NCBI RefSeq assembly: GCF_007197775.1
Contig: NZ_CP041638.1
Span: forward strand, 1,116,001 to 1,180,000
Direction of reading: 5' to 3'
Length of the DNA stretch: 64,000 nt
Source: Thalassotalea sp. PS06
GTDB lineage: Bacteria > Pseudomonadota > Gammaproteobacteria > Enterobacterales > Alteromonadaceae
Under the pieces are notes generated by a model. It saw nothing but the letters and a program-made list of their open reading frames with translations. It was not told the DNA's origin and did not search any database. Shown piece after piece: positions 56,155-64,000 of the stretch. Each line of letters opens with the position of its first letter. Within the stretch, counting starts at the first letter, position 1. Both the position numbers and the translations under genes were made by a program.

Positions 56155-56769
56155 TTACTTTATATTCGCTTTAACGGCTTTGCTCGCTAGCTTCATATCA
56201 CCAGCTTTCAACGCCTCAAGTATGCGGCTGTGCTCATCAACACATTGCAAGCTACTGCTGATACGCTTGTAGTTCAAACGCATACGCATCACATACGGAT
56301 ACCAGATATTCACCAATTCGTCGCCACCTGCTTTGTTGATTAAGTAGCGGTGGAAAGAAATATCAATTTTGGTAACTTCTGCGTAGTCTTCAGCATCCAG
56401 AGCTTTTTGCAGATCGGCAAGTATCGCTTCCAAATCTCTAATATCCAGCTCAGTCAGGCTATCATTGATTTGCTCAATGGCGAACACTTCGATTTCACGA
56501 CGAAGTTTAATCATCAGTTTTTGCATGCTTGGATCGAGCACGCTATTAACAGAGGCACCGCAGTTATTTTTGGATATCAGCAAACCTTCTTTGGTTAGCT
56601 GTAAGATAACGTCACGAATAGGGCCCCGGGATAAGCCAAAGCGATTCGCCAATTCGGTTTCATTTAGCTTAGTGTTTGGCGGAAATGCACCAGAGATGAT
56701 ATCTGTGCGCAATTGCTCTGCAATTTGGTCTTTTACGGAAAGAATTTTTGTAGTCCGTGATGTGTCCAT
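56155..56769 (-). CDS. GntR/FadR-family transcriptional regulator (FCD domain)
   Basis: A 204-residue regulator. The N-terminal winged helix (about 1-75) has KDQIAEQLRTDIISGAFPP and LANRFGLSRGPIRDVILQL. The rest (about 85-200) is an all-helical FCD ligand domain. ATG 56769 is used because AAGG precedes it; an in-frame TTG at 56787 is upstream. It is convergent with galK. The target is unclear; the nearby gnd-NHL or small genes are possible but this is inference. Confidence 0.9.
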   Translation of the reverse strand: MDTSRTTKILSVKDQIAEQLRTDIISGAFPPNTKLNETELANRFGLSRGPIRDVILQLTKEGLLISKNNCGASVNSVLDPSMQKLMIKLRREIEVFAIEQINDSLTELDIRDLEAILADLQKALDAEDYAEVTKIDISFHRYLINKAGGDELVNIWYPYVMRMRLNYKRISSSLQCVDEHSRILEALKAGDMKLASKAVKANIK

Positions 56770-56873
56770 GTCGTTGCCCTTGGTCAATCGTATGCTTTAT
56801 TGTAAAGATACAAATCGCTATTGACAATTCGTGGACTGGGCAAGGCCCAAAAATACTATCTTTGGAATGGCTT

Positions 56874-57008
56874 ATGAGCATTTTGCAGAGCTCGTTATCA
56901 GCTAAAGTTAAAAATATCGATATTCTCGATCATCAGGACAATATCGAAGATTGGCAGGAATTTCAGCGTAAGGTTGGTTTTGAACAGCTAACCGTTTCGT
57001 TCAGTTAA
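56874..57008 (+). CDS. Small hypothetical protein upstream of ferredoxin
   Basis: A 44-residue open frame beginning MSILQSSLSAKVKNIDIL and ending FEQLTVSFS, with a weak GGAA site. The acidic middle (DHQDNIEDWQEF) looks coding rather than random, and it lies just ahead of the ferredoxin gene. No family is recognised. An upstream in-frame extension to 56757 exists but lacks a start site and overlaps the GntR promoter, so it was not used. Confidence 0.4.
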   Translation: MSILQSSLSAKVKNIDILDHQDNIEDWQEFQRKVGFEQLTVSFS

Positions 57009-57096
57009 ATTATTAGCTCGATCCAGTTAATCGGGATAACCGTATTATCTGGGGTATTGAATTTCTCTTGGATATCAAATAAGTGAGAACAACATT

Positions 57097-57405
57097 ATGG
57101 CAAAAATAACCTTTATTACCTCTGACAACGAAAAGATTGAAGTTGAAGGTGAATCTGGCTCAGTAATGGAGTTAGCTGTTGAGAATGGCGTTGAAGGTAT
57201 CGACGGTGATTGCGGCGGCGTATGCTCCTGTGCAACCTGTCATGTGCATGTTGCCAGCGAAGATATGGCTAAAGTTGGCCCTGCTGGTGAGGTAGAGCAG
57301 GAACTGTTGGAATTTAGTGATAATTTTTGTGAGCAAAGCCGCTTGAGTTGTCAGATTGAAATCGTTGAAGAACTCGATGGTATTACCTTAACGGTAGCGA
57401 ACTAG
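57097..57405 (+). CDS. 2Fe-2S ferredoxin (putidaredoxin/FdVI type)
   Basis: A 102-residue electron carrier. The cluster cysteines are CGGVCSCATC (C-x3... giving the C-x5-C-x2-C pattern) and a fourth in RLSCQIE. The chain starts MAKITFITSDNEKIEVEGE and has CATCHVHV, as in the vertebrate-type/putidaredoxin group rather than plant-type ferredoxins. No cytochrome P450, reductase or isc gene is adjacent, so the partner is unknown. Confidence 0.93.
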   Translation: MAKITFITSDNEKIEVEGESGSVMELAVENGVEGIDGDCGGVCSCATCHVHVASEDMAKVGPAGEVEQELLEFSDNFCEQSRLSCQIEIVEELDGITLTVAN

Positions 57406-57450
57406 AGTGACTGAGGCGATAGTCACTGCGCAGCAAAAATACTGGAGAGG

Positions 57451-57636
57451 CTAAGAATTAACATCCTGATCTTCTGAATTCAGATTTTCAAGTTCTGCTG
57501 GTCGTTGCTTAATTTCAGCCATTTCCTCCCGTTCGGCCTTCGAAATATACTTTGGCTTATTGCTGTTGTGAAGCTTCTTGTTGGCCTTTTTCTTTTTGGC
57601 CATCAAAATGGACTTAATTTTCTTTTTGCGGTTCAT
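57451..57636 (-). CDS. DUF2986 family small basic protein
   Basis: A 61-residue protein. MNRKKKIKSILMAKKKKANK and PKYISKAEREEM are the DUF2986 signature, a lysine-rich protein found in Alteromonadales and Vibrionales. Function unknown; the basic head suggests nucleic-acid binding. It is convergent with the ferredoxin gene. Confidence 0.82.
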   Translation of the reverse strand: MNRKKKIKSILMAKKKKANKKLHNSNKPKYISKAEREEMAEIKQRPAELENLNSEDQDVNS

Positions 57637-57718
57637 ACGCTGGATGTTCCCGGCTCGTTGAATTCGGCCATTTTACCGCGAATCCCAGGGCATTCAAAAG
57701 TGATTTAAAATGGCAATT

Positions 57719-57752
57719 AAAAAAGGCAATCGCTTTTCAGCAATTGCCTTTA
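57719..57752 (-). terminator. Terminator after gnd
   Basis: Minus strand AAAGGCAATTGCTG pairs with CGATTGCCTTTTTT (one mismatch), followed by T residues. Confidence 0.8.
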
Positions 57753-57773
57753 TGTATACCAAAATAGAAAATG

Positions 57774-59231
57774 TTAAACGTCGTAGGTGGTGGAAGAGGT
57801 ATCGCCACCACGACCTGTCCAGTTGGTATGGAAGAACTCACCACGAGGTTTGTCTTTGCGCTCGTAGGTGTGAGCGCCAAAATAATCCCGTTGAGCTTGC
57901 AGCAGGTTTGCCGGTAAATCTTTACAGCGGTAGCCATCAAAATAACTTAATGCTGACGCCAGGCATGGAATGGAAATACCCGCTAATGTCGCTTCACTAA
58001 CCACTTTACGCCAACCTGGCTGGGCTGCTTTGATGGCCTGATTAAAGTAATCGTCCAACAACAGGTTATCAATCTCTGGGTTTTTATCGTAAGCGTTCTT
58101 GATGTCATCCAGGAATACGCTGCGGATAATACAACCGCCACGCCACATTAGCGCGATTGCGCCATAATCTAATTCCCAGCCAAAATCTTCAGATGCCTGT
58201 TTCATCAGGGCATAGCCCTGGGCATAGGAGACCATCTTCGAAGCCAGCAAAGCATCTTTTAGGGCATCGATAAAGGCTTGCTTGTCACCGGTAAATTCTG
58301 TGGTAACGCCATCGATAATCTCTGAGGCAACAACACGTTGTTCTTTTAATGCCGACAGACAACGGGCAAATACGGCTTCACCAATCAAGGTTAACGGCGT
58401 ACCTAAATGCAACGCGGTAACACCCGTCCATTTACCTGTACCTTTTTGGCCTGCAGTATCTAAGATTACATCGATTAGTGGCTGGCCATCTTCTTTGTAG
58501 GCCATGATGTCTGCGGTGATATCAATCAGGTAGCTGCTTAGTTCGGTTTGCTTCCAGTCAGCAAACACTTTTGCCATTTCGTCGACTGACAAACCAAGCA
58601 CATCGCGCATCAAAATATAGGCTTCGCAAATTAACTGCATATCGCCATATTCGATACCGTTGTGGACCATTTTCACGAAATGACCAGCGCCACCGTTACC
58701 AACCCAGTCACAGCATGGTACATCGCCATTTACTTTTGCGGCAATGCCCTGGAAGATAGGTTTTACTTGTGGCCAGGCTGCTTTTGAACCGCCAGGCATA
58801 ATGGATGGGCCTAAAAGAGCACCTTCTTCGCCGCCGGAAACACCCGTGCCGATATAAAGAAAGCCTTTCTCTTCAAGATATTTAGTACGACGGTCAGAAT
58901 CTTCAAACTGGCTGTTGCCACCGTCGATAAGAATGTCACCTTCGCTAAGGTAAGGTAAAAGCTGTTCTATGGTTGCGTCTACGGCACTACCAGCTTTAAC
59001 CATCAGCATGATTTTACGAGGGCTGGCCAAGGATTTAACGAACTCTTCTACGCTATGAGCGCCGCGAATGCTTTGGCCTTGCGCCCGGCCATTGATAAAA
59101 CGATCCACTTTTTCCGTGGTACGGTTATAAGCGGTTACCGTGAAGCCTTTTGAAGCCATGTTCAGTATTAGGTTTTCGCCCATTACCGCCAGGCCGATAA
59201 CACCAATATCTGACTGCTGTTTCAAGGTCAT
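57774..59231 (-). CDS. gnd: 6-phosphogluconate dehydrogenase, decarboxylating
   Basis: Oxidative pentose phosphate enzyme: 6-phosphogluconate plus NADP to ribulose 5-phosphate, CO2 and NADPH. 485 residues. The Rossmann start is IGVIGLAVMGENLILNMASKG; VDGGNSQ-type substrate motif appears as IDGGNSQFED; GTGVSGGEEGALLGPSIMPG and HNGIEYGDMQLICEAY carry the catalytic Lys-Asn-His set. It is the downstream partner of the NHL gene (6 bp), an unusual pair; zwf, pgl and edd are not here. Confidence 0.97.
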   Translation of the reverse strand: MTLKQQSDIGVIGLAVMGENLILNMASKGFTVTAYNRTTEKVDRFINGRAQGQSIRGAHSVEEFVKSLASPRKIMLMVKAGSAVDATIEQLLPYLSEGDILIDGGNSQFEDSDRRTKYLEEKGFLYIGTGVSGGEEGALLGPSIMPGGSKAAWPQVKPIFQGIAAKVNGDVPCCDWVGNGGAGHFVKMVHNGIEYGDMQLICEAYILMRDVLGLSVDEMAKVFADWKQTELSSYLIDITADIMAYKEDGQPLIDVILDTAGQKGTGKWTGVTALHLGTPLTLIGEAVFARCLSALKEQRVVASEIIDGVTTEFTGDKQAFIDALKDALLASKMVSYAQGYALMKQASEDFGWELDYGAIALMWRGGCIIRSVFLDDIKNAYDKNPEIDNLLLDDYFNQAIKAAQPGWRKVVSEATLAGISIPCLASALSYFDGYRCKDLPANLLQAQRDYFGAHTYERKDKPRGEFFHTNWTGRGGDTSSTTYDV

Positions 59232-59237
59232 AGGAAT

Positions 59238-60335
59238 CTATCCAATTTTTTCAAGTTTAATCGGGTAGGATTGACCTGCACGCCATTGTCCTACATATAT
59301 GTTGTCGTCATTATCGATGCAGATACCATGGGGATGATTAAAAATATCCCAGGTTGTCGTCATCGGTTGCAATTGATTGTCTCGGTATTCAGGTTTTCCT
59401 GCACCTAAATTCACTACAACCTTATCGTGGTTATCAAATATGCTTACATAGCCTGAGTTATCGACATTTTTGCCATCGATATCCGACCAACATACTGATG
59501 TTACGAAATAATCTTTTGCAAACACCGGACCATGTACCCATGCTCCGGGGGTGTTTATCTTACCCTGATATTCCCCTTCTAAGGAAAATAATTTTAGACA
59601 TTGTTCAGCGCGGGAGCTAATAATCAGCTGTTTCTTCTCGGGGTTACGTGTATCGATAGCGATACCATGAGCATTGACCAGATTGTGATTAGCGTCTTTA
59701 TTATCATGACCACCAAAGTGACGAATGTATCTGCCTTGCTTGTCGTATTGAATGACATAATCAGAACCATAACCATCGCAAACGTAGATATCACCATTAC
59801 TATTAACGGCAATATCCGTGGGCCGGTAGGGCATGTCTGGGGTATAAATACCTATGGTCTGCGGGTGCGAGATAGTGAAAAGCAGTTGTCCATCCAAGGT
59901 TAACTTGGCAATAAATCCGGCTTGGGCGATAACTTTATTTTTCGGTGAGTCCCAGGCATCGGTTGATACCCCATCCCAATTGCGATTGGTTATCCAGCCA
60001 CTGTCCACCAGATAGATAAACTCTTGCTCGCTGTCGTTTTCTTTATTCCCTTCTTTGACAATTTCAATGGCATGGGCGCCAGGAAACATTTTGCCAAAGG
60101 CATCAACCACATTCCCATTTACGTCATAAACAATGACCTGATTGTCCGGGTGATCGGTAACCATATAAATTCGCTGCTGTGAATCGATGGCGAAATCATG
60201 GCAGTTTTCTACCGGATATTTCTCCTTATCTAAGATCCCCCAACGGTTGTTTACCCGATATTGAAACTGACCTTCACCAATAATCATGCCGTGCGGATCG
60301 ATTCCATTTTTCGGCAATATAACGCTATCGCTCAT
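59238..60335 (-). CDS. NHL-repeat six-bladed beta-propeller protein
   Basis: A 365-residue cytosolic protein (no signal peptide) of repeated NHL blades: CHDFAIDSQQRIYMVTDHPD, DIAVNSNGDIYVCDGYGSDY, NAHGIAIDTRN and HPHGICIDNDDNIYVGQWR. The similarity runs to peptidyl-alpha-hydroxyglycine amidating lyases and to bacterial sugar lactonase-like propellers, but catalytic residues were not verified. Being 6 bp before gnd, it could be a lactonase acting on 6-phosphogluconolactone or another sugar acid; that is inference from context. Confidence 0.78.
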   Translation of the reverse strand: MSDSVILPKNGIDPHGMIIGEGQFQYRVNNRWGILDKEKYPVENCHDFAIDSQQRIYMVTDHPDNQVIVYDVNGNVVDAFGKMFPGAHAIEIVKEGNKENDSEQEFIYLVDSGWITNRNWDGVSTDAWDSPKNKVIAQAGFIAKLTLDGQLLFTISHPQTIGIYTPDMPYRPTDIAVNSNGDIYVCDGYGSDYVIQYDKQGRYIRHFGGHDNKDANHNLVNAHGIAIDTRNPEKKQLIISSRAEQCLKLFSLEGEYQGKINTPGAWVHGPVFAKDYFVTSVCWSDIDGKNVDNSGYVSIFDNHDKVVVNLGAGKPEYRDNQLQPMTTTWDIFNHPHGICIDNDDNIYVGQWRAGQSYPIKLEKIG

Positions 60336-60706
60336 CGTTTTTTCTTCTCACAATCAAAAATTGTCAACATTTTACAATTTAAAGGTGGTTAAACCAAGAG
60401 ATTGAATCAGCAACAATCGTATAAGATTAAACCAGGCTTTATCGACATGTGCTGTAAAGGGGTTAGCTAATCCAGAGTTACCTGTGATTGGCGCCCGTAA
60501 TGCCGTGCGCGGCTGCAACCTATGAGTTATGGGTTTTGAAGTGAAAGTTTTCAATATCGATAACTTTTTGAAATTAGGTGGTTTTCATCAATTAAAACTA
60601 TTAGTCTCTAGAGGTTGTTGGTTATTTTAACGTCAACAGCCTTTAGAAACCGATTCCTTTGATTTTGTTAAATTATTGAACAAAGCAATTCTTATTGAGG
60701 TTATTC
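60336..60706. other. Spacer between the NHL gene and ppc
   Basis: A 370-bp divergent region. It contains a palindrome GGGTTAGCTAATCC near 60457-60470 and an imperfect stem GGTTGTTG/CAACAGCC near 60613-60642 just ahead of ppc. No gene was recognised; the ribosome site GAGG of ppc is at its right edge. Confidence 0.5.
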
Positions 60707-63262
60707 ATGCTGGATTCTATTCGTCAAAATATTCGTATACTCGGGCAAATTTTGGGAGAAACCATTGCCGTTGAGCAAGGGCCGGAGTGGGTTGAACGTA
60801 TCGAAGCCATCCGTGCACTGGCAAAAGAAGTTAATAGCGATGAACAAGCCCTGGACAAATTACAGGCGCTATTCGCTGACATGTCAGAATCTGACATGCT
60901 GGTTCTTGCCCGGGCTTTTAGCCAGTTTTTAAATCTGGCCAATATTGCCGAGCAGCAATACACCATTTCCGAGCAAGGTTTAGCTGAGCTAGACGTTGCT
61001 CATCCGCTTACCGAACTCAGCGAAAAAATTGCTAACGCTGATGCCGATAAAATTCGCGATGCGTTGCAAAAGCTGAACATTGAATTAGTACTTACCGCTC
61101 ACCCGACGGAAATTAATCGCCGTACGTTTATCCATAAATATCACCAGATTGCCGATGAGCTGGATAATGGTAAAGAAGATTTTTCTCGCATTGCTGAGCT
61201 GGTGGAACAAGCCTGGTTTACCAATGAGATCCGTCAGGAGCGACCAACGCCGCTTGATGAATCCCGTTGGGGACTTGATGTTATATCCGACAGCTTGTGG
61301 GCAGCATTGCCACAGTTTATCCGAGAGCTGGACGAGGCATCACAAAAATTATTGGGCGAACCTCTCCCTGATGGCTTTATGCCGGTAAATATAGCCAGTT
61401 GGATGGCAGGCGATCGTGACGGTAACCCATTTGTTACCGCCAAACTAAGTAGTGAAGCGATTCGCAATGCCAGAATTCGTGCATCACGATTATACTGGCG
61501 CGACGTTCGTGAGCTTTATCTTGAATTGTCGATGAATAAAGCCGACGAAGATTTGATTGCTGAAGATGTGAAAGGCTCTGGTCCCTATCGTCATCAGTTA
61601 AAGCAGATTATCACCCGCTTAGAAGATAACATCGCAAGTTTGGAAAATGGTACCACTGAAAATACCATTGATGATGCCGATGAGCTTCTAACGCCGCTAA
61701 TTCGTTGTCGCCAGAGTCTGCTCAATCATGGTATGACCCGCGCGGCTAATTCGCAATTATTAGATTTGATCCGCAAAGTTCAGTGTTTTGGCATTTCCAT
61801 GGTGAACCTCGATGTTCGTCAACACAGTGAGCGCCACGATGCGGCAATGGCTGAAATTCTATCCTTCCTGAACCTTGGAGATTATCTTTCCTGGGATGAG
61901 GCCAAACGCCAGGAATTTTTGCTTAGCGAACTAGCATCGAATCGTCCATTGCTTCCGGATAATCAGTGGAGCGCTGATACCCAGGAAGTACTTGATACGT
62001 TCAAGATGATCGCAGCCCAACCCCAACAGGTTCTGGGTATCTACATTATCTCCATGGCAAGTACTGCCAGTGATGTGTTGCTGGTACGCCTATTTATGAA
62101 AATCTGTGGCGTTAACTGGCAAATGCCAATCGCGCCGCTATTTGAAACCTTAGATGATTTGAATCATGCCCCAGCGGTAATGAATGAATTACTGTCCATG
62201 GATACCTATGTCAGCTCTTGTGAGGGCCAACAAACGGTTATGATTGGTTATAGTGATTCCGCAAAAGATGCCGGGGTACTTGCTGCTACCTGGGCTCAGT
62301 ATCAGGCTCAGGAAGCACTGGCGAAAGTGTTTGCTGAAAAAGGTATCTTACTGAAGTTGTTCCATGGCCGCGGCGGTACTATTGGTCGCGGCGGCGGGCC
62401 AGCGCATGCCGCGGTTGCCTCACAACCTCCGGGAACACTGGAAGGTGGTTTACGGGTAACGGAGCAGGGTGAAACTATTCGTTATAAATATGGTTTACCT
62501 AACCTTGCGGTTCGAAGCTTCCATTTATATGCATCAGCAATACTGGAATCTTTGATCTCACCTCCACAATCTCCAGAGCCTGAATGGCGTGAATTGATGG
62601 ATAAGATGGCCGAGGATAGCTGTGACACCTATCGCAGTTATGTGCAGGAGCAGGCAGATTTTGTCCGTTATTTCCGCCAGGCAACTCCAGAACAGGAATT
62701 GTCTTCGCTACCTCTTGGCTCGCGTCCGGCGAAACGCCGTGCCGATGGTGGTATCGAATCTTTGCGTGCGATCCCGTGGATTTTTGCCTGGAGCCAAAAC
62801 CGCATGGTATTGCCAAGCTGGTTAGGCTTTGGTCAGGCAATTGCAAACCATCAAGACGAGTATCAGGCATTGATTGATGAGATGCTGGAGAAGTGGCCGT
62901 ACTTCCGCTCACGGGTGTCCTTGATTGAGATGGTGTATTTAAAATCCAATCCAATGATCGCAACCCGATATGACGAGGCGCTTGTTGAAGATGAGCTAAA
63001 AGTCATGGGCGAGGGCTTGCGAGCGCAATTGGCAAAAGACCAGGAAACGGTACTTTCAGTTTTAGGTCATAAGCAATTGATGGAAAACGATCCGTGGAAC
63101 CTTAGTTCTTTTGAATTGCGGCGACCGTATTTATTGCCACTGCACTTAATGCAAATTGAAGCACTGAAACGTTTGCGTAATTCGCCAGATGATTGCGGCT
63201 TTGAGCAGTTATTGATGCATACCATGGCAGGAATTGCGACCGGAATGCGTAATACCGGTTAA
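60707..63262 (+). CDS. ppc: Phosphoenolpyruvate carboxylase
   Basis: Anaplerotic enzyme that makes oxaloacetate from PEP and bicarbonate. 851 residues (E. coli 883). Catalytic motifs are intact: VLTAHPTEINRR near 130, MIGYSDSAKDAG, and FHGRGGTIGRGGGP; the C-terminus ends MRNTG, the conserved tail. ATG 60707 is chosen over TTG 60695 because GAGG sits upstream and the family starts MLDSIRQN. It has its own terminator. Confidence 0.98.
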   Translation: MLDSIRQNIRILGQILGETIAVEQGPEWVERIEAIRALAKEVNSDEQALDKLQALFADMSESDMLVLARAFSQFLNLANIAEQQYTISEQGLAELDVAHPLTELSEKIANADADKIRDALQKLNIELVLTAHPTEINRRTFIHKYHQIADELDNGKEDFSRIAELVEQAWFTNEIRQERPTPLDESRWGLDVISDSLWAALPQFIRELDEASQKLLGEPLPDGFMPVNIASWMAGDRDGNPFVTAKLSSEAIRNARIRASRLYWRDVRELYLELSMNKADEDLIAEDVKGSGPYRHQLKQIITRLEDNIASLENGTTENTIDDADELLTPLIRCRQSLLNHGMTRAANSQLLDLIRKVQCFGISMVNLDVRQHSERHDAAMAEILSFLNLGDYLSWDEAKRQEFLLSELASNRPLLPDNQWSADTQEVLDTFKMIAAQPQQVLGIYIISMASTASDVLLVRLFMKICGVNWQMPIAPLFETLDDLNHAPAVMNELLSMDTYVSSCEGQQTVMIGYSDSAKDAGVLAATWAQYQAQEALAKVFAEKGILLKLFHGRGGTIGRGGGPAHAAVASQPPGTLEGGLRVTEQGETIRYKYGLPNLAVRSFHLYASAILESLISPPQSPEPEWRELMDKMAEDSCDTYRSYVQEQADFVRYFRQATPEQELSSLPLGSRPAKRRADGGIESLRAIPWIFAWSQNRMVLPSWLGFGQAIANHQDEYQALIDEMLEKWPYFRSRVSLIEMVYLKSNPMIATRYDEALVEDELKVMGEGLRAQLAKDQETVLSVLGHKQLMENDPWNLSSFELRRPYLLPLHLMQIEALKRLRNSPDDCGFEQLLMHTMAGIATGMRNTG

Positions 63263-63292
63263 GTAGTCTTACTACGTGTTAATTGTTTTGTT

Positions 63293-63320
63293 AAAAGAGC
63301 ACCTCGGGTGCTCTTTTCTT
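63293..63320 (+). terminator. Terminator after ppc
   Basis: AAAAGAGCACC pairs with GGTGCTCTTTT around TCG, followed by CTTATT. Confidence 0.85.
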
Positions 63321-63528
63321 ATTGCAGACTAGTCAAAAAATTTCACTGTAACAGTGGCCATAAGTGTGTAACCTTATTGTTAATTCAATGTTAATTTAGA
63401 CTGGGCTGAATTATATTGAAGGCCAGTAAAAATGGGTATTTACCCATCCTCTCGTATTTTTAACATTTTTTAATAAGCACTAATCACCCACAATTATCAA
63501 GGTTAATTTTCGTGCATTAAAATTCGCT

Positions 63529-63546
63529 CTGTAACAAAACTGTCAT
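63529..63546 (+). promoter_or_regulatory. Pho box upstream of the pst permease gene
   Basis: CTGTAAC-AAAA-CTGTCAT, two 7-bp repeats with 11-bp periodicity, 57 bases before the GTG start. A further CTGTCTT half-site follows at 63551. Confidence 0.8.
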
Positions 63547-63603
63547 ATTTCTGTCTTATAATCCCAGCCAATAAAAATTTAGGTCGCTATTGAAGGTTTA
63601 AAC

Positions 63604-64000
63604 GTGACAATTTTCGCTAAAACTTTTGAGCCAAGGCAGTTGAAAAATTCCCTGGCGCGCTGGCTGATATCAGCTGGTGGTGTCAGTGTATTATTCACCT
63701 TGGTGCTTATCTTTATGTACCTGGTTTATGTAATTAAACCAATTTTCGAGTCCGCAAGCATTGAGCCCGAAAGCACAATTCAGTTGGTTGAAAACGGCAA
63801 TACCGTTGCCGTCGGTGTCGATGAACTGAAAGAAATCGGATATCAGATCAACGAACAGGGCGAAATGTCCTTCTATCAAGTGCAGGCTTCTGAGCAGCAT
63901 GAGGTAGGCGAGAAACTGTTAACTGAAGCGATTTTATCTGAAGGCGAAACTCTTCAGGAAATTCAGGCGACAACGTCCAATCAATACATACTGCTGACAA
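63604..64000 (+). CDS. pstC: Phosphate ABC transporter permease PstC-like, N-terminal part (runs off the window)
   Basis: The first 132 codons of an open frame that leaves the window. It starts GTG with GAAGG upstream. RQLKNSLARWLISAGGVSVL leads into one membrane helix (about residues 21-41), followed by a soluble stretch with no transmembrane character. Large PstC proteins of Shewanella and relatives carry such an N-terminal extension before the permease core; the assignment rests on this and on the Pho box, since the core lies beyond the edge. The pst operon would then be 43 kb from pstS. Confidence 0.6.
   Translation, partial: MTIFAKTFEPRQLKNSLARWLISAGGVSVLFTLVLIFMYLVYVIKPIFESASIEPESTIQLVENGNTVAVGVDELKEIGYQINEQGEMSFYQVQASEQHEVGEKLLTEAILSEGETLQEIQATTSNQYILLT

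Overview
The window reads as chromosomal DNA of a marine gammaproteobacterium of the order Alteromonadales (Alteromonadaceae/Colwelliaceae-like). The basis is the E. coli-like but diverged housekeeping proteins (GlyA, Dxs, ThiI, EttA, RdgC, Ppc), the glyA-nrdR-ribDE-ribBA and xseB-ispA-dxs blocks, families frequent in that group (NhaD, MipA/OmpV with DUF3019, DUF2986, RRF_GI-like, rhombosortase-tagged protease, PEP-CTERM), and moderate GC content. No rRNA, tRNA, phage module, complete insertion sequence or CRISPR array was seen.

Layout. 1-5 kb: glyA, nrdR, ribD, ribE and ribBA on the plus strand; the ribBA second domain has lost its zinc cysteines. 5-10.5 kb, minus strand: a PEP-CTERM von Willebrand A protein, a YedI membrane protein, then xseB-ispA-dxs. 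10.7-17.7 kb: thiI, a penicillin-acylase-type hydrolase, an M49-like metallopeptidase and an ACT-domain protein. 17.7-18.7 kb is gene-free and is an array of short hairpins. 19.4-23.9 kb is a phosphate cluster (pstS, porin, phoB-phoR). 24-26 kb: a DUF1428 gene broken by a MITE, a small membrane protein and rdgC. 26-31 kb: one giant secreted subtilase. 31.3-34.7 kb: a tight mipA-DUF3019-response regulator-histidine kinase operon. 34.7-36.2 kb: two more hairpin arrays bracketing an RRF_GI-like gene, and a second probable MITE-interrupted gene. 36-45 kb: lipoproteins including a catalytically dead M13 peptidase, ettA, a TPR hybrid histidine kinase and a decapitated Lrp regulator next to lysE. 45-53 kb: exporter, lipoproteins, M3 peptidase, cupin, acyltransferase, nhaD. 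52.7-56 kb: galR-like regulator and galTK. 56-64 kb: GntR regulator, ferredoxin, gnd with an NHL protein, ppc, and the start of a pst permease gene running off the end.

How parts work together. PhoB-type boxes lie before pstS, the porin, phoB and the terminal pstC-like gene, so one phosphate-starvation regulon spans 43 kb. The gal regulator and galTK share a divergent promoter with two near-palindromic operators whose centres are 120 bp apart. Four copies of a 263-273 bp MITE (termini TACCAATC/GATTGGTA) and one 42-bp relative punctuate the window; one copy breaks a recognisable gene, one probably breaks another, and the short relative marks a regulator deletion.

The least explained structures are the chains of different perfect hairpins joined by conserved octamers, with compensatory stem changes between copies (17.7-18.7, 34.8 and 35.4 kb), and the M13-fold lipoprotein that has lost its zinc site while keeping the fold signatures around a 139-residue acidic insert.
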